Both the position numbers and the translations under genes were made by a program. A model generated the notes under the pieces. The model was given only the letters and a program-made list of their open reading frames with translations. It searched no databases and was not told where the DNA came from. From assembly GCA_021799555.1 (NCBI GenBank), contig JAJZAG010000040.1, forward strand, positions 1-17,028: 17,028 bases of DNA. Direction: 5' to 3'. The DNA comes from Deltaproteobacteria bacterium (lineage in GTDB: Bacteria; Desulfobacterota; Binatia; Binatales; Binataceae). Shown piece by piece: positions 1 through 6,744 of this stretch (positions are counted from its first letter, which is position 1; each line of letters opens with the position of its first letter).

Positions 1-208
1 GTATCCCCTGTTCGCCGCCAACTGGCCGGTGCTAATCGGAAATTGCGCCGGGCTGCCCGGAGTAATCGTACCCGCCGGCCGCGACGAGAACGGCCTGCCG
101 ATCGGAGTGCAGGTGATGGGCCGCGCGTTCGGAGAAGAAGAAGCTCTGGCGGTCGCGAGATTGCTTGAGCAGGAGCTAGGCGGATTCCAGCGGCCGCCCC
201 ATTCATGA
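1..208 (+). CDS. Amidase signature family protein, C-terminal fragment (5' end outside window)
   Basis: The frame starting at base 2 is open from the window edge to a TGA at 206-208 and gives the last 68 residues of the protein. The segment NCAGLPGVIVPAG, followed by NGLPIGVQVMGR and a closing helix FGEEEALAVARLLEQEL, is the typical C-terminal block of amidase signature enzymes (GatA, indoleacetamide or acylamide hydrolases). This block lies far downstream of the catalytic Ser-cisSer-Lys triad, which is outside the window, so activity and substrate cannot be judged. The family hydrolyses amides to acids plus ammonia in the cytoplasm. It could be a free-standing amidase or GatA; the lack of any visible gatB/gatC downstream favours a catabolic amidase, but this is inference. 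It converges on the LysR gene and shares a hairpin with it. Confidence 0.85.
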   Translation, partial: YPLFAANWPVLIGNCAGLPGVIVPAGRDENGLPIGVQVMGRAFGEEEALAVARLLEQELGGFQRPPHS

Positions 209-215
209 AATTCAA

Positions 216-244
216 ACGGCCGGCAGCGTCACGCTTCCGGCCGT
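216..244. terminator. Hairpin between convergent amidase and LysR genes
   Basis: ACGGCCGG (216-223) pairs perfectly with CCGGCCGT (237-244). An inner AGCGT/ACGCT pair (225-229 with 231-235) makes the structure almost continuous. It lies 8 bases after the amidase stop and 38 bases beyond the LysR stop, where a shared bidirectional terminator would be expected. The downstream T-tract is weak on both strands, so termination efficiency is uncertain. Confidence 0.5.
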
Positions 245-281
245 CTGTATTTCCGGCTCTGAAAATCGCGAGATTCGATGC

Positions 282-1253
282 TCAGGCGGTTCGCTCCGCC
301 TTTTCGGTGTTGTCAACCGAAGACATCCTCTCGGAGCGCGCGGAGCGTTCGCCGCGCCCAACCTTCGGCAACAAATTACTCTGCGTGAGCACGTCGATAA
401 ACTTGCGCACCGCAGGCGATAGTTCGCGTCCGCGCTTGTAGATGATGGCAAGCGGACGCGTGAAGGTACCTTCCGAAAACTCGAGCATCTTCAGCGTACC
501 GCGTGAGACCTCGTTCTCGACGGTCATACGCGGCACAATCGCGCATCCGAGCCCAATCTCGACGGCTCGCTTGATAGTCTCGATGTTGTCGAACTCGAGT
601 ACGTAATTCGGCTTGACGCCGTACTCCCGCAAGATTCGGTCGGACGCCTTTCGGGTCGCGATGTCGCGTTCATACCCGACGAACTTCTGTCCAACGAGAG
701 CGCCCACGCTAATCTTGTTATGCTTGGCTAGCGTGCTGTCTGGCGGAACAACCAGCACCAACTCATCGTGGCGAAAGGCAATTGAGACGATCTGGCTCCG
801 CTTGGCAGGATAGGCGACCACGCCGAGATCGATTTTACCCTCGATCAGATCCTCGTAAATCTTATTCGAGCGCAAATATTCAAGGTGGACATTGACCGCC
901 GGGTAGTTGCGTAGGAACTCGCTCAGATATGGGGGCAATTCGTGCAATCCGACGCTGTAGACCGTGCCGACCCGGATCGAACCGGCAATCACCGAACCGA
1001 TCTCGCGCAGCCGATTCTCGAGCTCCATGAATCGGCGTACCATCTCCTTGCTTGCCGTGTACAAGATCTGTCCGGCAGGGGTTGGTTTGACTCCCGCTCT
1101 GCCTCGTTCTATCAATCGGCAATCATACTTTTCCTCCAGGCTGCGTACCTGCTGGCTGACGGCCGACTGGGTGACGAAATTTTGCGAGGCGGCATAAGAA
1201 AAGCTACCGCTTTCAATTATGTCGCAGAAAACCTTGAGCGTTTCGATATGCAT
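282..1253 (-). CDS. LysR-family transcriptional regulator, probable regulator of the divergent glutaryl-CoA dehydrogenase gene
   Basis: The protein has 323 residues from ATG at 1253 (MHIETLKVFCDII). An in-frame TTG extension to 1301 exists, but LysR proteins begin almost exactly at this Met, so the shorter form is chosen. The first 60 residues hold the winged helix-turn-helix (GSFSYAASQNFVTQSAVSQQ, then LEEKYDCRLIERG), followed by a linker helix. The substrate-binding domain starts near residue 75 (GSIRVGTVYSVGLHELP) and runs to about residue 300, including the ERDIATRK and GLGCAIVPRM blocks. The length is normal for the family. The C-terminal tail beyond residue 300 is charged and low in complexity. 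The gene is transcribed away from the acyl-CoA dehydrogenase gene, the classic LysR arrangement in which the regulator controls both its own gene and its divergent neighbour. Glutarate-pathway operons in pseudomonads use a LysR regulator in a comparable place, which supports but does not prove that role. No clear Shine-Dalgarno is seen. Confidence 0.93.
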   Translation of the reverse strand: MHIETLKVFCDIIESGSFSYAASQNFVTQSAVSQQVRSLEEKYDCRLIERGRAGVKPTPAGQILYTASKEMVRRFMELENRLREIGSVIAGSIRVGTVYSVGLHELPPYLSEFLRNYPAVNVHLEYLRSNKIYEDLIEGKIDLGVVAYPAKRSQIVSIAFRHDELVLVVPPDSTLAKHNKISVGALVGQKFVGYERDIATRKASDRILREYGVKPNYVLEFDNIETIKRAVEIGLGCAIVPRMTVENEVSRGTLKMLEFSEGTFTRPLAIIYKRGRELSPAVRKFIDVLTQSNLLPKVGRGERSARSERMSSVDNTEKAERTA

Positions 1254-1261
1254 AAGAATTA

Positions 1262-1274
1262 CTAATGTTATTAG
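1262..1274. promoter_or_regulatory. Perfect inverted repeat CTAAT-GTT-ATTAG upstream of the LysR start
   Basis: CTAAT and ATTAG are perfect 5-bp arms around a 3-base spacer, 8 bases upstream of the regulator ATG in an AT-rich stretch. The position suits an autoregulatory operator for the LysR protein. It does not fit the strict centred T-N11-A form of a LysR box, and binding is untested. Confidence 0.35.
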
Positions 1275-1380
1275 GATACGTGATGTTTGTAGACGAAGCA
1301 ACTAGTAGCCATGATTAACTCAAAAGCTCTCAACAATTACCCTGCGGAAAGTCCAAGGACGGGTCAAGTAGGGTAGCGCC

Positions 1381-1402
1381 CAACTTCTAGGCTACTAGGT
1401 TG
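1381..1402. promoter_or_regulatory. Imperfect inverted repeat in the divergent leader, candidate LysR box
   Basis: CAAC(tt)CTAG-GCTA-CTAGGTTG gives 8-bp arms interrupted by a 2-base bulge. It contains a T-N11-A pattern (T1385 to A1397), the core of the LysR-family consensus, and lies about 90 bases upstream of the dehydrogenase start, in the range used by LysR activators. No convincing sigma-70 -35/-10 pair could be assigned nearby. Confidence 0.3.
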
Positions 1403-1464
1403 AAGCTAATCGACGCCCGCCTCGTGGTTAGACGTTGAAAGTCCCAATATTTTCATGAGAATTC

Positions 1465-1479
1465 CGCGGGTATCCCGCG
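1465..1479. promoter_or_regulatory. Perfect 15-bp palindrome CGCGGG-TAT-CCCGCG just ahead of the dehydrogenase gene
   Basis: Six-base arms pair perfectly around TAT, ending 3 bases before the GGAG ribosome-binding sequence at 1483-1486. As DNA it could be an operator; as RNA it would form a GC-only hairpin close to the ribosome-binding site and could lower initiation. It does not match the other two inverted repeats in the same leader, so if bound it probably has a different partner. Confidence 0.4.
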
Positions 1480-1492
1480 TATGGAGCATAAC

Positions 1493-2662
1493 ATGGCGGA
1501 ATCATTAAGGGATCTTGATTACTTCAGTCTTGACGACCTGCTCACATCGGAAGAGCGCGCCACCCGCGACACGGTCAAACGCTTCGTCCAGCGCGAGGTC
1601 TTGCCGCAGATAGAACGCCACTTTGCTGCCGAAACCTTCGCGGTCGAGCTCATTCCACAGATGGCTGAGCTTGGAATGTTTGGGGCAAATATCAAGGGCT
1701 ACGGATGTGCCGGCATGAACAACGTGTCATACGGCCTAATCATGCAGGAGCTTGAAGCTGGGGACTCCGGTCTCCGTTCCTTCGCTTCCGTGCAAAGCTC
1801 GCTCGCCATGTACGCGATCTACGCCAACGGCTCTGAAGATCAAAAGAAGCGATACTTGCCCGAAATGGCCAAAGGCCGGCTCATCGGATGCTTCGGGCTG
1901 ACCGAGCCCGACCATGGCTCCGATCCGGGCGGGATGGAAACCCGTGCGCGCAAGGACGGCGACGGATGGATCTTGAACGGCACTAAACGCTGGATTACCA
2001 ACGGCTCGATCGCCGACGTCGCGATCGTGTGGGCCAAAGTTGACCAAGGGATAACCGGCTTCCTGGTTGAAAGGGGCACTCCCGGTTTCTCGACCCGCGA
2101 CATTCACGGAAAATTCTCGATGCGCGCGTCGATCACGTCTGAGTTAATTCTCGAAGACGTGCGATTGCCAGCCTCGGCTCATCTTCCCAATGCGCGTGGA
2201 CTCAAGGGTCCGCTCGGATGCCTGACGCAGGCGCGCTATGGCATAGCTTGGGGCGCGATCGGTGCGGCGCGTACCTGCTTCAACACCGCGCTCGACTATA
2301 CGAAATCCCGCAAACAGTTCTCGCGCCCGCTGGCCGGCTTTCAGCTCGTGCAGAGCAAGCTTGTCAATATGCTGACCGAGATCACAAAGGGGCAAATGGT
2401 GTGCCTGCGCCTGGCGCATCTCAAAGATCAGGGCAAGATGCGCCCCGAGCATGTCTCTTTCGCCAAGCGCAATAACGTGAACGAGGCGCTCAAAATCGCG
2501 CGCGACGCGCGCGACATGCTCGGCGCCAACGGGATTGTTAACGAGTATCCCGTAATTCGGCACATGATGAATCTCGAAACGGTGAACACTTACGAAGGTA
2601 CCTTCGACGTGCACACGCTGATCCTGGGACGCGATATCACCGGTGAGAACGCCTTCGAGTAG
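1493..2662 (+). CDS. gcdH: Glutaryl-CoA dehydrogenase (acyl-CoA dehydrogenase family)
   Basis: The protein has 389 residues. ATG 1493 is chosen over ATG 1481 because GGAG (1483-1486) sits 6 bases before it and the earlier ATG would use the region of the palindrome as its binding site. It oxidises glutaryl-CoA, normally to crotonyl-CoA plus CO2 with FAD, in lysine, tryptophan and aromatic breakdown. Evidence: CFGLTEPDHGSDPGGMETRA (133-152) is the acyl-CoA dehydrogenase signature in its glutaryl-CoA form. NTYEGTFDVHTLILGR (365-380) holds catalytic base Glu368 preceded by Tyr367, matching human Glu370/Tyr369. Arg95 in DSGLRSFASVQSSL matches human Arg94, which binds the substrate gamma-carboxylate, and Glu88 matches human Glu87. 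RDARDMLGANGI is the conserved C-terminal helix region. Length is normal for a mature enzyme, and all key residues are present, consistent with the decarboxylating type. It is divergent from the LysR gene and followed by a hairpin. Confidence 0.93.
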   Translation: MAESLRDLDYFSLDDLLTSEERATRDTVKRFVQREVLPQIERHFAAETFAVELIPQMAELGMFGANIKGYGCAGMNNVSYGLIMQELEAGDSGLRSFASVQSSLAMYAIYANGSEDQKKRYLPEMAKGRLIGCFGLTEPDHGSDPGGMETRARKDGDGWILNGTKRWITNGSIADVAIVWAKVDQGITGFLVERGTPGFSTRDIHGKFSMRASITSELILEDVRLPASAHLPNARGLKGPLGCLTQARYGIAWGAIGAARTCFNTALDYTKSRKQFSRPLAGFQLVQSKLVNMLTEITKGQMVCLRLAHLKDQGKMRPEHVSFAKRNNVNEALKIARDARDMLGANGIVNEYPVIRHMMNLETVNTYEGTFDVHTLILGRDITGENAFE

Positions 2663-2670
2663 GCGCAAGA

Positions 2671-2793
2671 TAATCCACAGATTACGCAGATTTCACGGAT
2701 TAAGAGATTCAGGAGAATACGCGGCGAGCGCCGGAGACGGCGCTCGCCGCATTACTATTTTTAAATCTGTCTAATCTGTGAAATCGGTGGATT
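2671..2793. repeat. Composite intergenic repeat, copy 1
   Basis: A perfect 12-bp stem (2721-2732 with 2739-2750) is flanked on the left by 'taatccacagattacgcaga' and following bases (to 2702) and on the right by a stretch (2762-2793) containing 'aatctgtgaaatcggtgga'. The two flanks are imperfect inverted copies of each other, and each carries internal short repeats of the CAGATT type. The same plan recurs at 3214-3331, on the other side of the small VOC gene. This looks like a short palindromic intergenic element of the REP or MITE class. No transposase is near and no clear target-site duplication is visible. Confidence 0.6.
2721..2762 (+). terminator. Intrinsic terminator-like hairpin after gcdH
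   Basis: GCGGCGAGCGCC (2721-2732) pairs with GGCGCTCGCCGC (2739-2750) around GGAGAC. A TTTTT run follows at 2758-2762 after an 8-base spacer (ATTACTAT). The spacing to the T-run is longer than ideal, but the stem is strong, so it probably ends or attenuates gcdH transcription before the VOC gene. Confidence 0.55.
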
Positions 2794-2853
2794 GTTCGCC
2801 TCTTTCCACAATGCGCTGCACGTGTGCTAAACAGCGATCGGAGACCAGCGACG

Positions 2854-3216
2854 ATGATCAAAGCGATCGGATTCAGCCATGCCGCCGTCCGCGTCAGCGA
2901 CGCGAACAGGTCGATAGCCTTCTACGAACAGGTGCTCGGGCTCAAGAAACTGCCGCGTCCCGATTTTGGCTTTCCGGGCGCATGGTACGGCATCGGCGAC
3001 AATGCGATTCACCTGATCCAGAGCGAAAATCGCGGGCGTAAGCCCGACCCGCTCGGCGCGCATGTGGCGCTCGAGGTCGCGGACTTCGACGAGGCCAAGC
3101 GCACGCTCGCCGAACTGGGCATCGAATTTCTCGAAGCGCCGGGCAATATGGCGGGCCGCCAACTCTGGATTCTCGATCCCGACGGCAACACCATCGAGTT
3201 GCGCACTGACAAGTGA
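2854..3216 (+). CDS. VOC (glyoxalase/bleomycin-resistance fold) family protein
   Basis: The protein has 120 residues from ATG 2854. GGAG at 2840-2843 lies 10 bases upstream, whereas an in-frame GTG at 2824 lacks a ribosome-binding site and adds residues outside the fold. The sequence follows the VOC plan of two beta-alpha-beta-beta-beta modules: IGFSHAAVRVSDANRSIAFYEQVLGL (5-30), then AHVALEVADFDEAKRTLAELGI (69-90) and a closing LWILDPDGNTIEL (104-116). Candidate metal ligands are His9, His53, His70 and Glu115, the usual four positions. The LDPDGNTIEL ending is typical of glyoxalase I, ring-cleaving dioxygenase and methylmalonyl-CoA epimerase relatives. At one module pair in length it would act as a dimer. 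The substrate is not predictable. It is cytosolic and may be its own transcription unit, as repeat elements with hairpins lie on both sides; its TGA stop falls inside the second repeat. Confidence 0.88.
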   Translation: MIKAIGFSHAAVRVSDANRSIAFYEQVLGLKKLPRPDFGFPGAWYGIGDNAIHLIQSENRGRKPDPLGAHVALEVADFDEAKRTLAELGIEFLEAPGNMAGRQLWILDPDGNTIELRTDK

Positions 3217-3331
3217 TTTCACAGACTAGCCCGATTTCACAGATTGAGTGACAAGGGCGGGATTCGCGGACGGCGCCACGGCGCCGTCCGCTCTGGAAAT
3301 CCGACTCTTGATCTGCAAAATTTGCGAGCTA
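3214..3331. repeat. Composite intergenic repeat, copy 2, with shared convergent hairpin
   Basis: GCGGACGGCGCC (3266-3277) pairs perfectly with GGCGCCGTCCGC (3280-3291). The left flank holds 'gatttcacaga' twice (3215-3225 and 3233-3243), and the right flank ends in an inverted, more diverged version ('ggaaatccgactcttgatctg'). Relative to copy 1 the stem differs at positions 5-7 on both arms, and every change is compensated so that pairing stays perfect. The element fills the gap between the convergent VOC and HpaB-like genes and may act as their bidirectional terminator, though neither side has a long T-run. Confidence 0.6.
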
Positions 3332-3339
3332 TTACCTCG

Positions 3340-4770
3340 TTAAACTCCCGCTAGCTTGCGCGCATACGCCGCCACGGTCTTGAAATCGTACTCACGATAA
3401 GCTTGCAGCTTTTCGGCCTCGAAGCCGCCCTCGGCGTGGACCGCTAACACCTCCTGGTAGCCACCGTAATCCGATGAGGTCAGGTCGCTTATCAGGTTGA
3501 GCAGCCGGAGCCGCTTTTCGGCGTCGAAACCCTTTGCGCCGCCCATATATTTTAGCACGTACTCGCGCGTCGCCTCGCTATCCAAATCCTCCATGGCGGG
3601 CGCGGTGACGAGCAGTCCTCCCGCGAGATCCTGCACGATTTGAACCGCTTGATGGTAGTTATGCGCGAAGTGATACTTGGCGACGTTGGTGAGCAGCGTG
3701 TTCGGCACCGCCACTCCCTCTTCGACAGTGCAGGTCCGCGCCGCGTGTTCGATCAATCCGCGCACCGTCGAGTGGTAGGCGGCTAGGTGGGTAAGCTTGT
3801 CACGCACATGTCCAGCACGCGAGATTCCATTTGCCTCCGCGATCGCAAACCCCGCCCCCGCCATCAGTTCAAGCAGCGGCAGCTTGTAGGAGACGGCGGT
3901 GAAGCGATGAAACCGCACAAACGTGAGCGCGAGCAGTCCCGCAAAATCGATCTCCCCGTTTAAGAATACGCGCTCGCGCGGCACGAACACGTCATCGAAG
4001 ACCGTGAGCGTCTCCATCATCTTGTGCCGCGCGCTGATCGGATGCTCAAAGGCGTTCTTCTTCGAACCGCCGTGCGGACTCGCGATCATATTGAGACCTG
4101 GCGTGTTCATCGGCACCGCGAACGCGACGGCGTACGCCTTGTCCTCCGCGCGCATCGCGCGCGTCGGCAAGACAATCACCTCATTCGTATTGGTCGAAAC
4201 CGAAGTATGAACTTTGGCGCCCCGGACGACGATTCCGTCAGGCCGTTCTTCGACGACTCGGACGTAATAGTCAGGATGCTCCTGTAGCGTGGGTGCAATC
4301 GAGCGATCGCCTTTGACGTCGGTCTGCGCAACTGCCACTGCAAGATCGTTATCGCGGCAGTGCCGATAAAACTTCTGGATTCGTTCGCTATATTCCGGAT
4401 GCCCCGCAGCCGCCAATTTTGCGCCGACGATATGCAGTGCGAGCAGCGCGTCGGTTCCGATCTCCTTGATCAGCACAACCAAGGTTGCGCCTTCGCGCGT
4501 CGACGCGGCAATCAGGTTGCTGCGTTTGAGCAGATCGTCGCCGTTTTTCGGAAGATGGTAATAGCGGCTGTATTCGTCGCCACCTTCCTTGATCACCGCC
4601 AACTCGCGGTACTTCGCGTCCTCGGCCATCCGATAGTCGATCGCCGCGTGCTCAACCGCGATTCCGATAACGGGGTGCGCGGTCACGTCGGGCACCTTCT
4701 CACCGCGGAAAAACACGACCCGCCCATCGCGCAGCGAAGCTTTGTACTGTTCAGCCGTCCGTAGTCCCAT
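3340..4770 (-). CDS. HpaB / 4-hydroxybutyryl-CoA dehydratase superfamily flavoprotein (4-hydroxyphenylacetate 3-hydroxylase-like)
   Basis: The protein has 476 residues from ATG 4770, with GAGG 11 bases upstream. The N-terminus (RTAEQYKASLRDGRVVFFRG, then AHPVIG near 31-36) is the hallmark opening of this superfamily. It is followed by the acyl-CoA dehydrogenase-like core, with VVRGAKVHTS (181-190), FDDVFVPRERVFLNGE (258-273) and FVRFHRF (284-290). The family includes two-component flavin hydroxylases (HpaB) that use FADH2 from a partner reductase, and the [4Fe-4S] radical dehydratase AbfD. AbfD holds its cluster with Cys99, Cys103, His292 and Cys299. Here the His is kept (His288), but the residue seven further on is Tyr295, no Cys occurs around residues 90-110, and the only cysteines are at 138 and 347. 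It therefore should not bind that cluster, and an oxygenase-like or other flavin role is more likely. No HpaC-type reductase is in the window. It is divergent from an SDR gene, with a plausible promoter at 4837-4866. Confidence 0.85.
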   Translation of the reverse strand: MGLRTAEQYKASLRDGRVVFFRGEKVPDVTAHPVIGIAVEHAAIDYRMAEDAKYRELAVIKEGGDEYSRYYHLPKNGDDLLKRSNLIAASTREGATLVVLIKEIGTDALLALHIVGAKLAAAGHPEYSERIQKFYRHCRDNDLAVAVAQTDVKGDRSIAPTLQEHPDYYVRVVEERPDGIVVRGAKVHTSVSTNTNEVIVLPTRAMRAEDKAYAVAFAVPMNTPGLNMIASPHGGSKKNAFEHPISARHKMMETLTVFDDVFVPRERVFLNGEIDFAGLLALTFVRFHRFTAVSYKLPLLELMAGAGFAIAEANGISRAGHVRDKLTHLAAYHSTVRGLIEHAARTCTVEEGVAVPNTLLTNVAKYHFAHNYHQAVQIVQDLAGGLLVTAPAMEDLDSEATREYVLKYMGGAKGFDAEKRLRLLNLISDLTSSDYGGYQEVLAVHAEGGFEAEKLQAYREYDFKTVAAYARKLAGV

Positions 4771-4836
4771 TGTGGTTCAAACCTCGAAGAAAAATGGCGC
4801 GCGTAAGGGCCTCGACTGCGGCGCGCGCGATTCGCC

Positions 4837-4866
4837 AATATAGAAGCCTGCCGCGGCGCATGTCCA
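4837..4866 (-). promoter_or_regulatory. Candidate sigma-70 promoter for the HpaB-like gene
   Basis: On the minus strand TGGACA (4861-4866, 5 of 6 to the -35 consensus) is followed 18 bases later by TATATT (4837-4842, 5 of 6 to the -10 consensus), about 67 bases ahead of the ATG. Consensus matching only. Confidence 0.4.
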
Positions 4867-4919
4867 ATCGCGCGTGCGGTCCAGAGCATACCGATTAGAA
4901 AAAAAGTGAGGAGCATCTG

Positions 4920-5687
4920 ATGGCGGCGCCTAAAATGTTTGATCTCGAGGGCCGCGTCGCGGCGGTCACCGGCGGCAACGGGGGAATCGGCCGGGGTATC
5001 GCGATGGGCTTGGCCGAGGCCGGAGCGGCGGTTGCGATCCTGGCACGCAATGATGAAAAAAATCGCGCGACCGTCGCCGCGATCAGAGAGCTCGGCACAC
5101 GCACCGCCGCGATCAAGCTCGACGTCACCGATCGTGCCGCGCTCGCGCCCGCGATGGAAGCGGTCGAGCGTGCACTTGGGCCGATCGATATCCTCGTGAA
5201 CAATGCGGGAATTTCAATCAGCCGAAGCTCACTCAAGCTCGAAGCCGAGGCGTGGGATCGTGTGCTCGAGACCAACCTGCACTCGTGCTTCTTTCTGTCG
5301 CAGATCGCTGCGCGCTCGATGGCGTCGCGGGGCGCAGGCGGCAAGATAATCAATATCGCGAGCGAATACTCGCGCTTTGGCGCCGCGGGGCTGACTTCTT
5401 ACGCAGCGGCCAAGGGCGGGCTGGTGCAGATGACCAAGAGCCTCGCCGTCGAGTTCGCTGCGCGCAATATCCAAGTCAACGCGATTGTACCCGGGTGGAT
5501 TAAAACCGATATGACGATTCCCGCGCAATCGGGGACCTTTTACGACGAGATCATCACCCGCACACCGGCCGGGCGTTTCGGCGAACCCGAAGAGATGGCA
5601 GGCGCCGCGGTCTTTTTGGCGTCCCACGCCTCAGACTTCGTAACCGGTGCGATTGTATACGTGGACGGCGGTTTCGCAATCCGCTAA
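4920..5687 (+). CDS. Short-chain dehydrogenase/reductase (SDR), classical FabG-like type
   Basis: The protein has 255 residues from ATG 4920, preceded by GAGGAG (4908-4913) at ideal spacing. It is a classical SDR: the dinucleotide motif TGGNGGIG is at 17-24, NNAG at 94-97, and the active site is Asn119, Ser148, Tyr161 and Lys165 (SYAAAKGG) with the usual 13-residue Ser-Tyr spacing. PGWIKTDM (191-198) is the conserved loop after the active site, and the C-terminus VTGAIVYVDGGFAIR is typical. LARN after the second strand (41-44) puts Arg43 where NADP(H)-preferring members carry a basic residue, which suggests but does not prove NADPH use. All catalytic residues are intact. The substrate is unknown; related proteins include 3-oxoacyl-ACP reductases, gluconate 5-dehydrogenases and other alcohol or ketone oxidoreductases. 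It is divergent from the HpaB-like gene across 149 bases, so the two may share a control region, and it converges on the Tad operon. Confidence 0.92.
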   Translation: MAAPKMFDLEGRVAAVTGGNGGIGRGIAMGLAEAGAAVAILARNDEKNRATVAAIRELGTRTAAIKLDVTDRAALAPAMEAVERALGPIDILVNNAGISISRSSLKLEAEAWDRVLETNLHSCFFLSQIAARSMASRGAGGKIINIASEYSRFGAAGLTSYAAAKGGLVQMTKSLAVEFAARNIQVNAIVPGWIKTDMTIPAQSGTFYDEIITRTPAGRFGEPEEMAGAAVFLASHASDFVTGAIVYVDGGFAIR

Positions 5688-5718
5688 CCCATTTCCATTC
5701 AGCGCCGATGTGAAGGGA

Positions 5719-5759
5719 GCGCCCCGGACTCGGGCGTTTCCGCACCGAGTCCGAGGCGC
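5719..5759. terminator. Strong hairpin between convergent SDR gene and Tad operon
   Basis: Bases 5719-5733 pair with 5745-5759 over 15 positions with a single C/A mismatch (5724 with 5754); a small GCG/CGC pair extends the stem into the loop. It lies 31 bases after the SDR stop and 46 bases beyond the tadC stop, the expected place for a shared bidirectional terminator. There is no long T-run on either side. Confidence 0.6.
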
Positions 5760-5804
5760 CTGGGAGAGGACTTCGTCAAGCGCGCGTGCGCGCGGCGCCG
5801 GGTC

Positions 5805-6743
5805 TCATCCGCCGCTGATTGTCCTGATAACCTGGATCAGAGCTGGCCCCACGATTACCGCGATCATCGCGGGCAGGATGAAGAGTACCAGCGGAAACAG
5901 AATCTTGACCGATGCTTTCTGCGCCTGCTCTTCAGCACGCAGACGGCGTCGGGTACGCAACGCGTCCGAGCTGGCGCGCAGCGCGGGTCCGATTTGCGCG
6001 CCAAGTTGCTCGCTTTGAATCAGCGTTGCCGCCAGCGGCTTGATATCCTCGACAGCAGTCCGCTCGGCGAGGCCGCGCACCGCGCTGCCCAGCGACGCGC
6101 CCGCAGAGATTTCGCCAGCTACCAGGCTGAGCTCAGTGCCGATATCCTGCCCGTGGCGCTCGCATTCGGTGCCGACGATTCGGATCGCTTCAAATAACCC
6201 AAGGCCAGCTTCGACGCAGACAACCAGAAGATCGAGCACGTCCGAAAGCTGGCGTCCAATATTGCTCTGCCGTATCCGCGCGCGCCGTCCGATGTAATAG
6301 CTCGGAACAAAAATCCCGACAGCGACACCACCCAGCGCGAGCATGAATGGCTGCGCGACCGAGTCGTGAAAGATCAGTCCAATGAGCAGACCGAGCGCGC
6401 CGCATCCAGCCGCCAACAGGAACCGCACCACCTGATAGAAGTGCGGCGCCGCTGATCTGATATACCCGGCCTGGATAAGGGTCTGCTGGAGCTTTTCACC
6501 CTGCGGGGTATCGAGATTGGGTGCAGGAACTTTTTTCGACGCCCATCTGAAGATCGCCCGCAGAAGGTTCGGATCGTTATCGACATCGTCTTCCAGCGTG
6601 CCCTGCGTCACGCGTACCTTGACCGCGAGTGCGGCAAAGCGGTCATCAAGGGCGCGATGGCTCGCGAAGATTCCAACATAGAGAGCGAGTGCGGCGGCGC
6701 CCACCAGACAGAAAAACGCGATGCTGACCAGAAGTGCGCTCAT
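5805..6743 (-). CDS. tadC: TadC, inner-membrane platform protein of the Tad/Flp pilus
   Basis: The protein has 312 residues. ATG 6743 starts one base after the tadB stop (TAATATG), so translation is probably coupled. TadC and TadB form the inner-membrane platform that couples the CpaF ATPase to pilin extrusion. There is an N-terminal membrane segment (residues 2-27, LLVSIAFFCLVGAAALALYVGIF) and a cytoplasmic stretch to about residue 100. Two further membrane segments follow (about 105-150). The GspF/T2SF domain begins near 160, with the motif LSDVLDLLVVCVEAGLGLFEAI, the later LAERTAVEDIKPLAATLIQSEQLG and LRAEEQAQKASVKILFPLVLFILPAM, and a final membrane helix. This last block is diagnostic of TadC as opposed to TadB. 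Length is normal. It is the last gene of the operon and is followed by a hairpin at 5719-5759. Confidence 0.95.
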   Translation of the reverse strand: MSALLVSIAFFCLVGAAALALYVGIFASHRALDDRFAALAVKVRVTQGTLEDDVDNDPNLLRAIFRWASKKVPAPNLDTPQGEKLQQTLIQAGYIRSAAPHFYQVVRFLLAAGCGALGLLIGLIFHDSVAQPFMLALGGVAVGIFVPSYYIGRRARIRQSNIGRQLSDVLDLLVVCVEAGLGLFEAIRIVGTECERHGQDIGTELSLVAGEISAGASLGSAVRGLAERTAVEDIKPLAATLIQSEQLGAQIGPALRASSDALRTRRRLRAEEQAQKASVKILFPLVLFILPAMIAVIVGPALIQVIRTISGG

Positions 6744-6744
6744 A

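Noticed and set aside
1254..1301. TTG-started N-terminal extension of the LysR gene
   Set aside because: LysR proteins start a few residues before the helix-turn-helix, matching ATG 1253; the extension would include the inverted repeat at 1262-1274.
2671..3331. CRISPR array
   Set aside because: Short repeats here are inverted and form two hairpin-centred units; there are no regular spacers and no cas genes.
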